Shown piece by piece: positions 33,208 to 43,786 of a stretch of 64,000 bases of DNA. The notes beneath the pieces are model-generated. The model did not search any database and had not been told where the DNA came from. It saw only the letters and a program-made list of their open reading frames with translations. This stretch comes from Undaria pinnatifida (lineage: Eukaryota; Sar; Phaeophyceae; Laminariales; Alariaceae), in NCBI GenBank assembly GCA_012845835.1, contig JABAKD010000016.1:25839527-25903526 (forward strand), written 5' to 3'. Within the stretch, counting starts at the first letter, position 1; every line of letters begins with the position of its first letter. The position numbers and the translations under genes are program-made.

Positions 33208-33422
33208 TCAAGGCGCTGCCGGGGTTGTAACGAAGACCACTGACAGGGACAGCTTACGCTATACCTACAATGGGACCCGAAGGGTGCGCCAGCTAGCGTT
33301 GGGCTGCGAAAGCAACTGAATTAAATCGACACACGACGCGTATGAAAATACGTGGAAGTGTGGTGAGCTAAAGCTTTATTTTTCCCCATCCGCCGGAGGA
33401 TAAAAAAAAAAAAAAAAAAAAA
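33208..33422 (+). mobile_element. SINE copy 2, poly(A)-tailed
   Basis: About 210 bases matching the reverse complement of the copy at 45425-45701: GGGGTTGTAACGAAGACCAC, CAATGGGACCCGAAGGGTGC, GCGTATGAAAATACGTGG, CCATCCGCCGGAGGATA and a 21-base A run. The left 60 bases of the longer copy are absent or diverged. No clear target duplication. Confidence 0.75.
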
Positions 33423-33945
33423 CGTAGCTTGGACTTGTCAACGAAGAAACAAGAGTTAGGCATCACATTGCGGATGACGTCTATATACTACTAGTGAGAC
33501 GCCTTTTTTGCCGTTTTTGTGGCCACTGGCTAGAAATCGGGCAGCTATCTAATGTGAAGATGTACGATAATATCGGCAGTAATGTTCGCTACTATCGGCA
33601 GTAATATTCGCTACTATCGGCAGTCCTGCGACGGTCGTTGTATCAAGTCGATCATATTCGATGCCGACGAGACAGCCGGGGTTGGTTGCGAGCAATTTCT
33701 TACGACACGGAGGCACACATACTTCCGTGTAAAAGCCTACGCTCCCCTGCTGCCCAATGTTGTTTTACGTGATATTAGACTCCCGCACAAGCGCTGCACT
33801 TTGACAAATCCCCGAACTTTTAACAAAGGGAACAAAGGGAATCTATAAGCATATTCATAGTTGGGTCTTCTCCGTCTAAGTACGCATGTCAGTAAAATAC
33901 GGTTTGTTATTCCCTAAGGTCACACCGCGCTCCCATAGTAAAAGC
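33423..33945. other. Gene B intron 7, spacer
   Basis: Contains a three-unit 21-base tandem repeat at about 33563-33622 (CGCTACTATCGGCAGTAAT) and otherwise nothing recognised. Confidence 0.45.
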
Positions 33946-34195
33946 CCAAAGCACGTCATGTTTTTGCGTCTTGATGTAGACGAGACACCACCAACAGTGT
34001 TGACATCAACGTGCACGTTGCGTTGTACTTCAGCAACTGGTGCAGTGATATTTACCATGGTATGTTGTTTGCGCTTAATGTAGAAGCACCACCGACTGCG
34101 TCGACGTCAACGTGTACGTTATGTTGTCCTGACGAGGAACCACCGAGTGCGGCGATATCGACGTGGGCCTTGTGTTGTACTGCTTCGGGAAGTTG
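33946..34195 (+). repeat. Coding-like tandem repeat, three units
   Basis: Three units (about 33972, 34081 and 34131) share GACGAGACACCACCAAC, GTGTTGACATCAACGTGCAC and GCGTTGTACT. Two of them stay open in one frame (TPPTVLTSTCTLRC; APPTASTSTCTLCC) and the third is close. No splice sites join it to gene B. It may be a decayed exon array of the type seen at 35374-36364. Confidence 0.5.
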
Positions 34196-35373
34196 ATTCA
34201 GGCGAAGCTAGAAACCGCGCTCGAATTCGCACGTTGCCAACGGAGCGATGTTTCGTCACTAATCGCCGCCCATTGTACAGTAGAAGGGGGATCGCGCGCT
34301 AAACTTTGGTATTCTCGAACTAAAAACACAAGAGGGTCCTGCGATGCAATGTCTTGCACTGGTTTTGATTAGCTTGCACAAAAACCACCACGAAAACCAA
34401 CAGATATACCCAGGAACTAAACAAAAGCCAATGGGGCATTGAGGCTATGTTTTGCGTTGCATCGCTGTATCGTTGTATGGCTACGTATGGTTATGTATGT
34501 TTAGGTATTTATGGCTATATGTGTATGTATGTATGGTTATGTATGGCTAGAAAGCCTCTTGATTGCGGGGTGCGTACAGCCTAACCCTTCCACTATCGAA
34601 CTTGTCTGCTATATGTTTGATTTGTTGTCCATGTGTTTGCCGTGGTATCATTGATCGCGAGACCGGTACTAATTTATTTCCGCAAACCCAAAGCCTGCAG
34701 GAGCGTCCGAGCTTACGCAAACTCGTGGCAATTTAATTATTTGCAGGTCATCTCGAGTGTGCCTCGATCGGCTGTAGTTTTTTTGATTACCCTGGCTGCT
34801 GTGTTTTGAACGCAGCCGGGTTTCATTTTTTCGTCTTCTTCGACCGCACGCGGGCTGCGAGCATGAGACACTCTCGCCTCATTTACCACTGCCAGTATTT
34901 GGGGCCTACGCGCACCCTTAACAGTCCAAATTTTGGTTGTTTAGATAACGCCTTGCGTTCTTGCTTTGCGATCTTGCTTTTTGCCAGCGTGCCTCCGCAG
35001 GGCAGCCTGCAGCTATTGTAAATATGGTATCTGGTACCTGACACTGCTGTAGTGTGTAGAGCATATTTCGGGGTTGGTCCCTATCTGTTCATGTAGCATC
35101 GCCTCCTGGGCTTTCTGCGAATGTTGGTGGCTGTAAAATACCTGGGCTGTCCGTGCTTGTTGGACGCTGGACAATACTGGTAACTGCTAACACGGGTAAC
35201 CTCCCTCCACTCCTTCATTCCGAGTTCTGGTTTATCATTTGTTGATGCGTTCTGTCCGCCTGGTCTCCAACCCCTGCAGAAATTCACCCTCGTTTTTTGG
35301 GGCAACAGACTTGGGTTTGTCTAAGATGATGTTTGCGCTGATGAAATGAGCAAACATAGTTGATCCGTTGTAT
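34196..35373. other. Gene B intron 7, spacer
   Basis: A TATGGTTATGTATG-type low-complexity run at about 34465-34555. No exon or element end recognised. Confidence 0.45.
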
Positions 35374-36364
35374 GTGGCGACACCGAAGGGCAGTGTGCCT
35401 GATGACTGCTGAGAATGGTCTAAACAACGGGTTTCGCCAAGATGCGGAAGAGCTATCCTTACAGTTGTTGACTTCCAACTTCCCGTTTATGAGTGTTGGC
35501 GCGTTCTGTGCGCCTGGTTGAAGTAAACATGGTTGATTGGTTGTATGTGGCGACATCGGAGAGCCTAGTGTAGGATGTTCCCGTACACCATCTCGGCGAC
35601 GGTACTCGTAGAGCATCTCACTATCTGTGCGACGGTTGTTGCCAAGATGCGGACGAGCTAACCCTCAAGTTGTTGACTTCCAACTTCCCTTTAAAGAGTG
35701 TTGATGCGTTCTGTACGCCTTGTTCAAATGTTGAATATTGTTGATCGTGAGACATAATTTAGGTGGCGATTCTAAAGGGCGTGGTGCCGGATGCCCCCTC
35801 GGACTACTTCCTAGCTCGACGACGATTTTTGCGAAGATGCGGAGTTTCTGATCCTAAAGTTCTTCCCGTCCGAGTTCCCGTTTTTGAGTGACGACGCGTT
35901 CTGTACGTCTGCTTCAAAGTATAAACTTGGTTTGCTGGTCGGTTGGTTGTAGTTGGCGACACCGGAGGTGTAGTGTCCGATGCTCCGGAAACCTATCTCG
36001 TCGACGGTAATCGCCGATATGCAGAGGATCTAACCCTAAAGCTGTTTGCTTCCTACTTGCCGTTGATGAGTGTTGACGCGTTCTGTCCGCCTGCTTTTAA
36101 CAATTTTAATCGCAAACTATATTTGATTGAAGCAAACGATAGATGACGACAATGGCGACACTGGCGGGAGTAATGTTCCCGTTAACAAGTCCGGATGCTC
36201 CCGAGAACGACCTCGATAACGGTGCTACCCAAGGCCAAGATGCGGAGAAGCAGACACTAAAGTTGTCGACGTCCATGTTCCCGTTTATGAGTGTTGGCGC
36301 GTTCTGTGCTCCTGCTTTAAATGTTAAACATTGTTGATCGCGAAACATGGTTGATCCGTTGCAG
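35374..36364 (+). repeat. Five relic copies of exon 8 with their introns
   Basis: Exon 8 begins GTGGCGACACCGGAGGGCGT. Diverged copies of that start, each followed by exon-like sequence (GCCAAGATGCGGA) and a shared intron stretch (TTGACTTCCAACTTCCCGTT, TGTTGGCGCGTTCTGT), begin at 35374, 35547, 35763, 35952 and 36152. Intervals to the real exon are 173 to 216 bases. All five upstream copies have lost a usable frame or border, while the sixth (36365) is intact. Confidence 0.8.
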
Positions 36365-36511
36365 GTGGCGACACCGGAGGGCGTAGTGCCGGATGCTCCC
36401 GAGGACTACCTCGACAACGGTGCCGCCCAAGGCCAAGATGCGGAGGATTTAGCACGCAGAGCGGCTCGACGACACAGCGGTTGGGTGCCGTCAAGCTCGA
36501 ATGGGGACGAG
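36365..36511 (+). CDS. Gene B exon 8
   Basis: Forty-nine codons, phase 0 at both ends, between CGTTGCAG and GTAACT. Reads VATPEGVVPDAPEDYLDNGA, then AQGQDAEDLARRAARRHSGW. The opening resembles the interior strand of an SH3-like module; the rest is an acidic-then-basic helical stretch with no family I recognise. Confidence 0.65.
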
Positions 36512-37255
36512 GTAACTACGATATGGGTGCGGGGAAAATATGGCAATCGACAACAGTATTGGACACCTTCAGCCACGTCTTTTTACAGGAGGTCCCACAC
36601 CAAACTGGTGCATTTACGTCTAGACCGCCGTCCGTCACAGGCCCATCTGCGATCTCCTCATAATTTCGTCTTCAGGAGCAGGAAAAGAAGCTAGTCGCGT
36701 TTTCGCACGTTTTTTGCTATCTTTGGCGGGCAGGTTGATGCCAAGGGGGGGGGGGGGGGGGGTCACGGCAAGAGCAGGTGAAGGCTTTTCACGTGTTGGC
36801 ACTTTTCGTGTTCGTTCCGCCGTCAGGTTGATGCCGAACGGGGGGGGGGGGGTAGCGACTGTCTTCCCTGCTCTGTGCTGCGCGTGAATTATTCCGTACG
36901 GTAAGGTTTTCCTGCGGATGTTTGGCGTTGAGGCCGCGCTCTGTGTTACACGGCGTCAATTATTCCGCAATGTAAGGTTTTCCTGCTAGATGTTTGGTGT
37001 TATGGTCATGCGTACGGTGGACTGCGGTGTATAGTGGAGGTAACGGTGGGTATGCCGTGGTGGATTAAGCCTTGCGAGTGACGCCGCTGTGCCTATGCGG
37101 TAATTTACACCGCGGCCCTGCCCCTTCGCGCGCGCCTTCCTTGCGACGCGCTGCACTTAGCGGTAACGTTATGCTGGTACGCCGCACTGTAATGCACTGC
37201 GCTATATTGCACTGCACTGCACCGAACCGCACTGCACCGCACCGCACTATAGCAG
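36512..37255. repeat. Gene B intron 8 with two local duplications
   Basis: CAGGTTGATGCC followed by a G tract occurs at 36730 and 36829. TGAATTATTCCG...GTAAGGTTTTCCTGC occurs at about 36885 and again as TCAATTATTCCGCAATGTAA at about 36955. A run of GCACTGCACC repeats (37190-37245) forms the region before the acceptor. Confidence 0.6.
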
Positions 37256-37309
37256 GTGGTGGTCGAAACAATGGAGCCGTGGATCGAGCGCGGACTTTTC
37301 GCGTACCAG
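37256..37309 (+). CDS. Gene B exon 9
   Basis: Eighteen codons, VVVETMEPWIERGLFAYQ, phase 0 at both ends, between CTATAGCAG and a GTAAGG donor. Short, but both splice sites are good and the frame fits its neighbours. Confidence 0.55.
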
Positions 37310-37907
37310 GTAAGGGCCGATTCACGCCACGCACGTCGTATCGTCAACGATGTTTTCAATGCGAGCCTGCGAGATCCGTCGAGCTCAACGTTTAGATTTT
37401 GTTGGTTACATAACAAAACCCACTTTTTAATTCGGCGATGGTACTCCGCCCGTAGTCCAGAAAATCGGATTCGAAAATGGTATGATACGAGGGGGTGGCA
37501 TATGGTAGCCTTAGCCATTACTACACACACGCCTACTTAATCATGTGACGTCGTTACTACCCAAAAGCCTAGGTACTCAAGTGACATGATGACTAGGTAC
37601 CCCACGTAAGTCATGTGACGTGATGGCCAAGTAAGCTAGTGGGTAGTGCTATTTGACCAACATATATCCGCCGTCGGAGACCGCCTGTTGTTTTGTTCAC
37701 CCTTGCAACCGTGGAATTGTTTCTGAAGGCGAAATTCCTTACTGGAGAGGCTAACATCAGCGGTCGACGGAAAGTCACCTATTCACAGCCAAAGGCTTTT
37801 AAGGAGCCTCTACCCGCGAGAAAACGAAGAAGTACCGCCGAATAGGAATATCGTATAGTTCGTTCTGGTATTTTTGGATGCTAATGGGAAATTATCCTAG
37901 GTTAAAG
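37310..37907. other. Gene B intron 9
   Basis: Two CATGTGACGT words at about 37542 and 37611; otherwise unremarkable. Confidence 0.4.
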
Positions 37908-38078
37908 CTACGCCTGAGAATGGCCGACACACTGCTGTCTCTAGATGTGATGAAAAACGCGTCGACCCCTTTTCGCCATCAGGTGGTCGTGGATGAAACG
38001 CTATCGGCCAGCACAGGACCGCACGAGGACGCGCCCGGAATCCTTCAGCACCTTCCCCCCTACAGCGTTGCTGCAGTG
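37908..38078 (+). CDS. Gene B exon 10 (tentative)
   Basis: Fifty-seven codons in phase 0 ending at GTGAGA, reading MADTLLSLDVMKNASTPFRH, then QVVVDETLSASTGPHEDAPG. The chosen AG (37906-37907) has a poor tract. A better acceptor six bases upstream (TCCTAG, with a CTAAT branch-like word) would shift the frame to VKATPENG and require a donor at about 37981. Either reading is possible. Confidence 0.4.
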
Positions 38079-39182
38079 GTGAGAGTGGCTTTTTTTGTCA
38101 CTGTTTTATCCGGACGATTCACACGTTTCTGTCGCCGTTTGTGGACAACGCCGTCGTTATACACTTGTATTAAGATGCAAAATATCGGTTGAGGCATCGG
38201 CAGGGCGCGTCGATTTCGTGTTGTGTCTTCGCACCGACGCGTGCTGCTCAAACTCAAGACATGATGATTCCGCTAAAACCCACCACCACCAACCGCGACG
38301 ACGACGACAACGACGACGACACCGCTGGGAACGCGCCAGCGGCTGCGATCTACGATACAAAATGTTTTCGAGCGTAAAACGGGGCCATTAGGTTGCGTGC
38401 CGATCAACTAGGGCATGCGTCGGTTGTGGACGTAGTTTAGTATGCCCAGGCCAGTCCCCTCCTCCCTTCCGTCGGGGTGACCGCGCGCGCCCTCCCCCAA
38501 GCGAAGTAGCCCGCGGGTTCCTATTCTGGTTGCAGCACGCGTCGTAGGATGCCACGTTTTCTCTCATCTATTAATAATATCGTGCGGCTCGCTGTACTAT
38601 ACCCGGGGCAACACCCGAGGTGCAAGAGTTGAATCGCGCCATGCGCAACCCCTCTGGTTATAGTGCCTCGTGTTCCATCCCAAGCAAACACGACCATCCG
38701 CGCAAACGTCTCTCCCTGCTGTTGCCTCACAATGGCTCTCAACCGGTGCCTCGCCCGCGTGCACGTAAGACCAACCCGAGAAGTTTGTGGAGAAGGAAGT
38801 TTGTGGAGAAGGAAGTATGTGGAGAAGGAAGTATGTGGAGAAGAGGTAGCACCTATATTTTTTTTTTCAAGTTTTTCGCGTAGGGAGCTCTATCCCTCAC
38901 CCTATAACCGATAGTTAGAAAAGGTATAAGCTTAGCCCGATACACAGTCCGGGAGGCTAAATCTCTATTAATAAAGACTAACGCTGAAGAAATTGGGTCA
39001 GATCCAATCCAAGTATTAATATGAATAGATCGGCTAACTCCGAGTTGAGGAACCCCGTCGGCTACAAATCTACAAATGACAAATGTCCAAATGTTCGAGC
39101 TCCAAAGCCAACCCCTACCACCATAGCGCGTTTACATGTGCCATGTGTGCCGGCTGGCATCATCTCCTGTCATTTCCTCTTG
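38079..39182. other. Gene B intron 10
   Basis: Contains four units of GTTTGTGGAGAAGGAA / GTATGTGGAGAAGGAA at about 38784-38844 and a CGACGACGACAACGACGAC run at about 38296. No exon recognised. Confidence 0.5.
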
Positions 39183-39337
39183 GTGCCGTGCCACTACGGC
39201 AGGCGACCTTCCTCGACAACCCGAGATATGTGTCTGATATGAACCGACTCGCATCATCGCCTGTCATCGCCTGTCATCGCTTGTCATCGCTTGTCATGGC
39301 CTGTGATGGCCTGTTTTGTGTTGCGCCACTACGGCAG
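39183..39337 (+). repeat. Relic acceptor copy before the last exon
   Basis: GCCACTACGGCAGGCGACCT (about 39189) duplicates GCCACTACGGCAGGCGACGT (about 39324) at the border of exon 11, 135 bases apart. In between lie five or six units of CGCYTGTCAT (39255-39313). The upstream copy keeps an intact AG and about 15 exon bases. Confidence 0.75.
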
Positions 39338-39778
39338 GCGACGTTCCTCGAGACAGGGGACGGGGTCGAAGACTACGTGCAGCTCGCGGGTACAGGAAGC
39401 TGGGTCCTCTCCAGACGGGGCCAGCAGGCCAAGATGATGCGCCTGCCCGCTTTCCCGCAAGTGCACAAGGCGCCGCGCCGGTTCGTTGTGTCTGCACCCG
39501 ATGGAGTGGAGACTATCGTAGGGCCTAGTTGTGAGGCGCAGGGCACGGGGCACGTTCTGGCGTTGGGCACGGAGGGGTACTCGGACACGGTGTGGTCGGT
39601 CAAGGGCAGGAGCGGAGATAGAGGCGTGGGGGACAAGACGTTTGTGCTGCTAGAAGGGTTGGGGTGGGTGTATTTGGATGCTGAGTCTGATACAGGAGTG
39701 GGGTCTCTGCAGGAGATTGACGCGCCCACGGCGCCTCCCTCGATGGGAGGAGAGGACAGCGACTCGTCTAGCTCTTGA
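39338..39778 (+). CDS. Gene B exon 11: terminal SH3-like modules and stop
   Basis: One hundred and forty-six codons and a TGA, entered in phase 0 after CTACGGCAG. VEDYVQLAGTGSWVLSRRGQ closes a module. A complete further module follows, from RRFVVSAPDGVETIVGPSC to KTFVLLEGLGWVYLDAESD. The tail is acidic and serine-rich (GGEDSDSSSS). It is the longest exon and the only one holding a whole module. Confidence 0.85.
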   Translation, partial: ATFLETGDGVEDYVQLAGTGSWVLSRRGQQAKMMRLPAFPQVHKAPRRFVVSAPDGVETIVGPSCEAQGTGHVLALGTEGYSDTVWSVKGRSGDRGVGDKTFVLLEGLGWVYLDAESDTGVGSLQEIDAPTAPPSMGGEDSDSSSS

Positions 39779-42133
39779 CACGCCCTTCGTATTCATTGAT
39801 TGTCTATGCCGCTTGAGCGACCCCTGGTTACGGTGCGCTGATAGGTTGATGCCAGCGTAATCGGCCCTTGGTCACCGTAGCTCCCCTCTTTCTTGCGTTT
39901 CGTTCGTTTTTGGTACCCGTCCCGTCCCGTCCGTCCGTCATTCTTTTTGGCGAATTGTTATTCCAGATGGCTATATTAATAGTATGTTGCTATTCCGAGC
40001 TGGCTAGCTTTAGCTCTATACGGTGAAATATTTCGTCTGCCGTAACTCGTAAGGTGGTAGCTCGGTACCCCCATTGTTTAGTTTTGGATGTTTTATTCCG
40101 ATAGATATTTAGTAGTATAAGTGGCTCCAGCTTTGATGCTATTCATTGCAATTGGTGAATGGACGGTAGAGACTCGAGGAATACGTTTTTCGCGATAGAT
40201 GAGGATATCATAGATCTAATAGTTGTAGCTAGGTACTACCGGTACTTTTGCCTACTGTAAGAAGAGTAACTGCTAATGGCGTGTTGTCCTGTTCGCTCTA
40301 TACTCTCAGTTTCTCGGTACGGGCATAGACAACATATTATTCCAGGTACATGATAATACATCGCACATGAAACAACGGCCGTTTAATTACTTCTCCCACT
40401 CAGACATAATACGATATGGCACGAGTATGAAGCGCGCATAATAATGTAAACGATATGGAATCATCCTGTTACCTACCATGTAGCCTTGCGCTTGATGTAA
40501 TATGTATCGCCCAATCGTCTTGTTTTTTTCGTTCAACTCGTCCAATCAACACGCAGACGAAACTGTACCTGGTTGGTACGAGTTACTACCTGTTACGTAC
40601 CGGTATCAGCTAGGTACGTCTTTGGATAAACCAGTAGTACCGGTTTTAAAAAGGAGCGTGGGCAAGATTGACCTTGAGGTGGAACGTATTTTTCGAAGTA
40701 TGTATGACGGCAACAAAAGTAGTAGAAACAGTGGGGAACAACCAATTTTATAAACGGCTCGACAGCATACTCGTCCCGTGGATTCAATATGCTGCTGCTT
40801 CAAATCCCCTGCCTCAGCTGAGTTCGGTAAAATAGTAAAGTAGCGCACCATACACTTTGGAGGTACGTAGGGGAGTAAGAGTATAGCGGTAAGCTGTGAC
40901 TGCGATCGATCAACCTACTCGATACAGAGCACTTCTACTACAAGAAGAGGAGAGGGTATTATTATAGTAGTCTACACACTTACTCCCCACCGATCAAAAA
41001 GTACTACAAATTAATAAGCCTACCAGTACAGAGGGCTGGGGGGGGTACGCAGGTACTTGTTGTATCGACCATCGATTTATTATTATCGATCGATCGAACT
41101 CACAGCTGAGGAACAAGTCTGTAAAGTAGCATTGAACTCACCACGGTTGACCGTTTTTCTCGCTGCTCGTATTACGATACAATAATAGTACGAGTGTTAA
41201 TAGTAGTAGTAGCTAGACCAGGCGTTTCATTGAACGTACGTGCAAGGTTTTCAGGTTTGCACGTAAACTCAAAACTGCCAGCTGCCGACCTCGAGAAGAG
41301 CAGACCTCGGGCCCCCCGAAGGGTTGGGAAGGGGTTAGGGGTAGGGCTTTAGGGTCAGGTCTGGAGTCGGGTTGGTCTGGGCAGCGCAACCGTCGTTTTG
41401 TCGTTTTGTGCGGGCCTGCACATAACTAGGGAGCCACCATACAACGTTCCATGTCATAATCGCTATTATTGCACTGCTGTACCTGGTACGTGTAAATCTA
41501 AAAAACCTCGCACGTACGTGGTAGCTGAGGTTTGCCGGTATCATTCATGTTTTTTGCGTAGCATACAGCGTGACAACGTGTTCCAGCTGTTAGCGTTTTG
41601 TGTGTACTGTGGCAGTGCGGTGAGCTTGCCCCCCTCGGAGAGAATATAGCAGCACCACACAATAACACTACCTGGTACATAACAAGATGGACACCTTTAT
41701 TTCCGTCCGCAATCCAATCTGGCGCAGAATCACAACAAAACCCTCAACTACCCGCCCGTTTGTTGTTTTCTGTGCGTTTGCCAGCTGGATCCTGGAAACA
41801 GATTTTTCAAATGTTTGGATGTCCTTCTGAAAATTCCTGGAAAATTCGAGCCGAAAATCCCCTCATCCCGTTTTCTTGTCTTTTTGTTTGCCGACAACAA
41901 CCAGGACGGCCAGGACCACAGCCCAGGCTACAGTACAATATAGCCTCTATATACCCTGTACAATAAATATAGTACGTACTCGTACGTTCCAATCCAGTCG
42001 AAAAATCGGGTGATCGGTTACATTTTTTGTGCTTGAAGTTAGGAATCGACAAAAGCTCAAAATTCAGAAGGTCCACTACCACAGGCACCACGCTAGGCTG
42101 CCGCTAGTGCGCTAACACCGACTGCCGTTAGGT
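39779..42133. other. Intergenic region between genes B and C
   Basis: Contains the 3' flank of gene B and the 5' flank of gene C. A family X-like end (GAACTCACAGCTGAGGA) is at about 41096. No further gene or clear terminator signal was found. Palindromic TACCTGGTAC words occur (for example 41480). Confidence 0.45.
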
Positions 42134-42375
42134 ATGGGAGAGATTCCTCGCTCCCGAGGAGATGCGACTAACCCGCTGAAGACCGTGAGAGGTGACGCCA
42201 TGACGCCAGTTGGCAATGTCGGGGGTGATCCGAACCAGCACAATGAGTTTAAAAGGGCACAGCAGCAGCAGGGTTCCAGGCCTGCTTCAGCTGTGGTGGT
42301 TGGGCGCCAACTCCGCCCGCCGTCGGATTGTTTGGAGAGCTCGAGAGGCATGCGTGTGCGCGTCCTCGATTCCAT
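42134..42375 (+). CDS. Gene C exon 1: start, disordered N-terminus, first KIX helix
   Basis: ATG at 42134, 80 codons plus two bases, ending at a consensus GTAAGC donor. Reads MGEIPRSRGDATNPLKTVRG, a polar stretch with QQQQ, then GMRVRVLDS, the start of KIX helix 1. The AT left over pairs with C in the next exon to give isoleucine. Confidence 0.75.
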
Positions 42376-43683
42376 GTAAGCGGACCGCCGGCCCGAGTCG
42401 TAGACGCGTAGTGCTTGCTGTCGTGGTGCGAGGAAGTGTAGCAGGGCGGCCTACGGCCGAGGGTGTTGCTGGCTATGTACTTGGCGCGTTGGGGCGTTTG
42501 AGAACATTTCCGAGATTTATAATTGTTGTACCATAACTTCGAGCTCTGTTTCGATTTTGATTGCGAGCTGTTCCGCCAGCTTATTGGAGAGGAGATGCCC
42601 TTGGCAACTGACCAAGCAACGCCAAACCAACTACCAAAACACCGCCTGAAGGCAGTGGTTGCTGTTGCGATCCCGAGAGGCTTGCAGCATTCCCTCCCGC
42701 ACTGCCAACTTTGAAATTTTGTCGGTGTGTATTGTGAGAAAGGCTCTTTTCCTTTGGTTTATTCTTGCATACCGCTGAAAACAGCCAGTGCTGATTGCAG
42801 GGGGGCATCGGTACGTCGTTTGGTAGATTCTTGTGGCTCATCATATCATTCAAACCTGATGCACAGCTGTGAAACACGCCCACAGCTCTCAGCTGGGAGT
42901 GCCCTTTGGCTTTGGAGAGAGGCCCTTTGGCTGATCGACTTGCACCAGCTAGAGTCGCCAAAGTGCAGCTGGCTTGATGGTTTCAGTACAGGTTGTAGGT
43001 CGGCCTGTCTTTTGCACGTGTTCTTTTGACCGGAGTTTTCTTTCCGTGATGGACCATAAACAACCAATACCTCTGTAATATGTAACATCGAACAACCTAT
43101 TGTCAGTTGCCCGGGTCGACCCCGCGCGTATTGTCAGAGCGAGAGCAAGAGCGATGCCTCGACGACCGGATCGCGCTTTGTGTGCTGTCGTACTCCCCAC
43201 GCCATTGCCATCAATCGTGTATCCTCACGGAGCATTGCACTCCCCCCTCCCTTCTCTAGTCTCCATCCAATTTGATTCGTTGGTACCTGGTAGAGTTCAG
43301 TGCTTCTCGAAACTTTGCTTGTGGGTGGCGGTCGTGGAAGTAAAAAAACGGTTGGCTTGAAATTCGCATACCGCAATTGAGTGAAATATTTTAGTACTCC
43401 GGAGTATTATCGTTGTTGGCTCCGGTTTTTGGATAGGAATACCCATACTGTTGTAATGAAGTGAATCATTCCACACAATGGGTGTGTGCTTCGCGGTGTT
43501 TACTTCGCGTGCCTTCCTTTGCCTTGCGCTTTTGTTGCTCCTGTTTTGTTTTTCTTTGCCATGCTTGGTCTGTGCTCTGCTCTGCTTTGTCTGTGATGAC
43601 TCATCGAGGGTGTTGCGTGTTTTGGTTGCTTCTCTTCTTTTTCCCCCATGTGCATGTATCATGGCATGTATGGCATCTATCAG
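42376..43683. other. Gene C intron 1
   Basis: No repeat or exon recognised. A hydrophobic open frame at 43478-43680 (many leucines and cysteines) is most simply intron sequence read in frame with exon 2. Confidence 0.45.
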
Positions 43684-43786
43684 CGTGACGTGCCTGGAGG
43701 CCAAGCGTCCCAACTGGCAGAAGGCTCGCATCCTTCACCTGTCCACCCAGCTCGAGGAGTCCATGTTCTTCGCAGCAGATTCCGTG
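43684..43786 (+). CDS. Gene C exon 2: KIX helices 1-2
   Basis: Starts with the base completing the split codon after ATCTATCAG, ends in phase 0 before GTGCGT. Reads VTCLEAKRPNWQKARILHLS, then TQLEESMFFAADSV. LEESMFFAADS corresponds to the conserved LEExLYxSAxS segment of KIX domains. Confidence 0.8.

Larger units (their letters stand above)
15515..39778 (+). other. Gene B locus: multi-SH3-like-module protein
   Basis: At least eleven plus-strand exons: 15515-15721, 24001-24150, 25123-25259, 27181-27296, 29106-29224, 29983-30126, 32494-32755, 36365-36511, 37256-37309, 37908-38078 and 39338-39778. Phases agree throughout except between 30126 and 32494, where an exon is probably missing. The product has about six SH3-like modules, each opening with a (W/F)(Y/F)xVxxxxG strand and closing with YVxLxxxxGWVxxxxG. 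No enzyme motif was seen. Tandem SH3-like modules of this kind usually mediate protein contacts, so a scaffold role is an inference only. Confidence 0.65.

Noticed and set aside
33208-33422. tRNA gene or clear tRNA-derived SINE head
   Set aside because: Only weak A- and B-box-like words; no cloverleaf could be drawn.
40502-40753. 83-codon frame in the B-C intergenic region
   Set aside because: No splice sites, homology or composition support.
43478-43683. Hydrophobic leader ahead of gene C exon 2, a possible signal peptide
   Set aside because: The phase-matched join from 42375 to 43684 restores the KIX domain start, so this stretch is intron.
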